This document shows positions 62,724-64,000 of a stretch of DNA of 64,000 nucleotides, one piece after another. Each line of letters begins with the position of its first letter. Position 1 is the stretch's first letter. Where the stretch lies: contig NZ_WQPN01000065.1 of assembly GCF_018785315.1 (NCBI RefSeq), positions 31,113-95,112 on the forward strand, given 5' to 3'. Under the pieces are notes generated by a model. It saw nothing but the letters and a program-made list of their open reading frames with translations, was not told where the DNA came from and ran no database searches. This DNA is from Clostridium sp. MCC353 (GTDB taxonomy: Bacteria > Bacillota > Clostridia > Lachnospirales > Lachnospiraceae). The translations under genes were made by a program, and so were the position numbers.

Positions 62724-62854
62724 GCAGTTCAGGCAGGTCTTAACTGTTACGCATCCAGATCATTCAATTCGCCTGCAGCGAGGGGCTGGATGCCTGCAGA
62801 CGCTATGTTTTCATACGGTCTGCGCAGTAAACGCTCTGACCTATCTGAACCGTT
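62724..62854. repeat. 140-bp repeat with inverted ends, copy 3 (diverged)
   Basis: Left end CAGTTCAGGCAGGTCTTAAC, right end GACCTATCTGAACCGTT. The interior hairpin arms CATCCAG and CTGGATG and the TATGTTTTC block are retained; the arms are less well paired than in copies 1 and 2. It ends two bases before the stop codon of the LysR gene, so this insertion set the 3' end of that transcript. Confidence 0.75.
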
Positions 62855-62855
62855 A

Positions 62856-63779
62856 TCACCTACCGTCACCTTTTTTCCTGTTAAAGATCTCCTTTGCTAT
62901 TTCAATAAATCTCTGCTCCGCATTATCCAGGTAGCTGTCTTTCCGGTAAAATACTTTCACATCCCAAGGATACGGTTCCGGTCCGATCTGATAACAGCAG
63001 TATCTTCCCATGGCTTTTGACATTTCTAAAGTCCTTAACGGCACAATGGTGGCCCCTACGCCTGCCATGGCAAGACTATAAGCAGTGATGGTACTTCCGG
63101 TTTCCAGAATATATTCCGGTACAATATGGTGCTGCTTAAACAAAGCATCCGCCGCAATGCGGATGGCATGGCCCTTTCGCAGCATCACATGGGGCACTCC
63201 CTCCAATTTCGAAACGTCAATCTGATCCGGGTGGCCAGGAATGCATCTGGATTCATCAATCAGGTTTTCTCCTGCCACATAGACCAGTTCTTCCCGGTAG
63301 ATCAGCTGGGACTCCACCTCCTGATTGTGTATGGTGCTGGGAAGGATGATAAAATTGCTCTGTCCTTTGATCACAGAATCCATCAGCACATCCGATTTTC
63401 CTTCCAGCGTAACAACTTCAATCCCTGGATACTCCTTTTTAAACACAGGCAGAATTCGTGGAAGCATATAGCCCACCCGCTCCGTAGGCATCCCAATTGT
63501 GATCCGGCCCGCAATTCCTTCGCTGATATCACTGAATTCCCTTCTCATGTTGTCATTTAACCGCAGAATCTGCCTGGCCGTTTCCACATAGCGCTCTCCT
63601 GCGTATGTCTGGGTAATGGGATAGGCAGTCCGGTCAAACAGCTTAACGCCCAGTTCATTTTCCACTTTTGAAACAAGGTGGCTCAGTGACGGCTGGGATA
63701 TATATAATTTCTGCGCAGCTTTCGTTATGCTCTGGCAGTCTGCAATCATAGTAATATAATACAGTTCACGGAAATCCAT
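62856..63779 (-). CDS. LysR family transcriptional regulator (2)
   Basis: About 307 residues. Winged helix ADCQSITKAAQKLYISQPSL, residues 13-45, then an effector domain with GIAGRITIGMPTERVGYMLP. Of the group that includes CysB/CatM-like regulators; the ligand is unknown. Its target is not evident: no gene is divergent from it within the window, and the next gene upstream lies outside. Confidence 0.9.
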   Translation of the reverse strand: MDFRELYYITMIADCQSITKAAQKLYISQPSLSHLVSKVENELGVKLFDRTAYPITQTYAGERYVETARQILRLNDNMRREFSDISEGIAGRITIGMPTERVGYMLPRILPVFKKEYPGIEVVTLEGKSDVLMDSVIKGQSNFIILPSTIHNQEVESQLIYREELVYVAGENLIDESRCIPGHPDQIDVSKLEGVPHVMLRKGHAIRIAADALFKQHHIVPEYILETGSTITAYSLAMAGVGATIVPLRTLEMSKAMGRYCCYQIGPEPYPWDVKVFYRKDSYLDNAEQRFIEIAKEIFNRKKGDGR

Positions 63780-63899
63780 AAGCTGTTCCTCCTGTTATGC
63801 CTGTTTTGGGGGCATCTACATCTACTATTATTTTTAACATAACTTCCCCCTAATTACAACTGGATGGGGGGAATCTTTATTTAACATATTCGCGAAAAT

Positions 63900-64000
63900 A
63901 ACGCCATGAATCCTGAGAATGGGGGCGGAGGCCTGCTTGGAGGCTTGACGCCGGGCGGAGCGGAATCCGTTGGCGATGAAAACCGGCTTCCAACCGTAAG
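63900..64000 (+). repeat. Large covarying hairpin element, copy E (cut by window end)
   Basis: The leader AACGCCATGAA resembles copy C and the last 20 bases (AACCGGCTTCCAACCGTAAG) match the inner stem of copies A and B. The outer left arm 63910-63975 (beginning AATGGGGGCGGAGG) is new. Its pairing arm would lie beyond the window. Unlike the other four, it does not follow a gene of the same direction in this window; the LysR gene upstream points away from it. Confidence 0.75.

Overview
The window looks like chromosomal DNA of a Gram-positive, anaerobic, glycan-degrading gut clostridium, most likely a Lachnospiraceae member of the Hungatella/Enterocloster/Lachnoclostridium type. That placement is an inference. 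It rests on the moderate GC content, AGGAGG-type ribosome binding sites, consensus sigma-A promoters, a clostridial-type aconitase, choline-binding-like wall repeats, and many ROK, RpiR, IclR and LysR regulators over sugar genes. I see no rRNA, tRNA, CRISPR array, phage or transposase gene.

Layout. 1-1846: 3' part of a molybdopterin oxidoreductase and its four-cluster ferredoxin subunit. 1856-2177: a hairpin and fifteen 20-bp tandem repeats in front of an M24 peptidase gene. 3270-4536: two large hairpin elements flanking an insertion-sequence-like element. 4549-8549: a winged-helix-like unknown protein, an L,D-transpeptidase and O-acetylhomoserine sulfhydrylase. 9034-33387: a carbohydrate locus with three cytoplasmic Cys-type sulfatases, two GH3 enzymes, beta-phosphoglucomutase, a phosphoglucose-isomerase-like protein, two Gfo/Idh/MocA dehydrogenases, two TIM-barrel isomerases, two ROK regulators and a complete Dpp/Opp-type ABC importer. 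33784-40378: a beta-glucoside PTS operon with its own EIIA and HPr and an RpiR regulator. 40812-47344: DMT exporter, MscL, a TIGR00300-like protein, LysR, a CPA2 antiporter and a secreted wall-binding protein. 47371-48373: a second pair of large hairpin elements. 48383-56622: a second ABC sugar locus (binding protein, two permeases, glycosidase-like protein, isomerase, D-2-hydroxyacid dehydrogenase, IclR). 57199-62262: a HelD-type helicase with an unusual C-terminal domain, and aconitase. 62856-63779: LysR. 63900-64000: start of a fifth large hairpin element.

How the genes work together. In the main locus five transcription units have a sigma-A-like -10 box followed at once by an AT-rich near-palindrome of the TTAATTTATTAAATTAA type. 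They are the ROK/Pgi divergent region, sulfatase 11432-12940, the isomerase/dehydrogenase operon, the Dpp importer and sulfatase 31870-33387. I infer one regulon, probably controlled by a ROK protein. It would import a sulfated oligosaccharide or glycoside, desulfate and cleave it in the cytoplasm, and feed the sugar phosphates to glycolysis.

The most unusual content is outside the enzymes. Five copies of a 300-400 bp element fold into a long stem with two terminal hairpins. The outer arms differ between copies yet stay self-complementary, and inner pairs show compensatory changes. All four complete copies lie just 3' of a stop codon, in the same direction as the gene they follow. Other repeat families, a 60-bp perfect palindrome, a pseudoknot-like leader in front of the wall-binding protein, and a HelD protein carrying what looks like a GH31 N-terminal domain are also reported.
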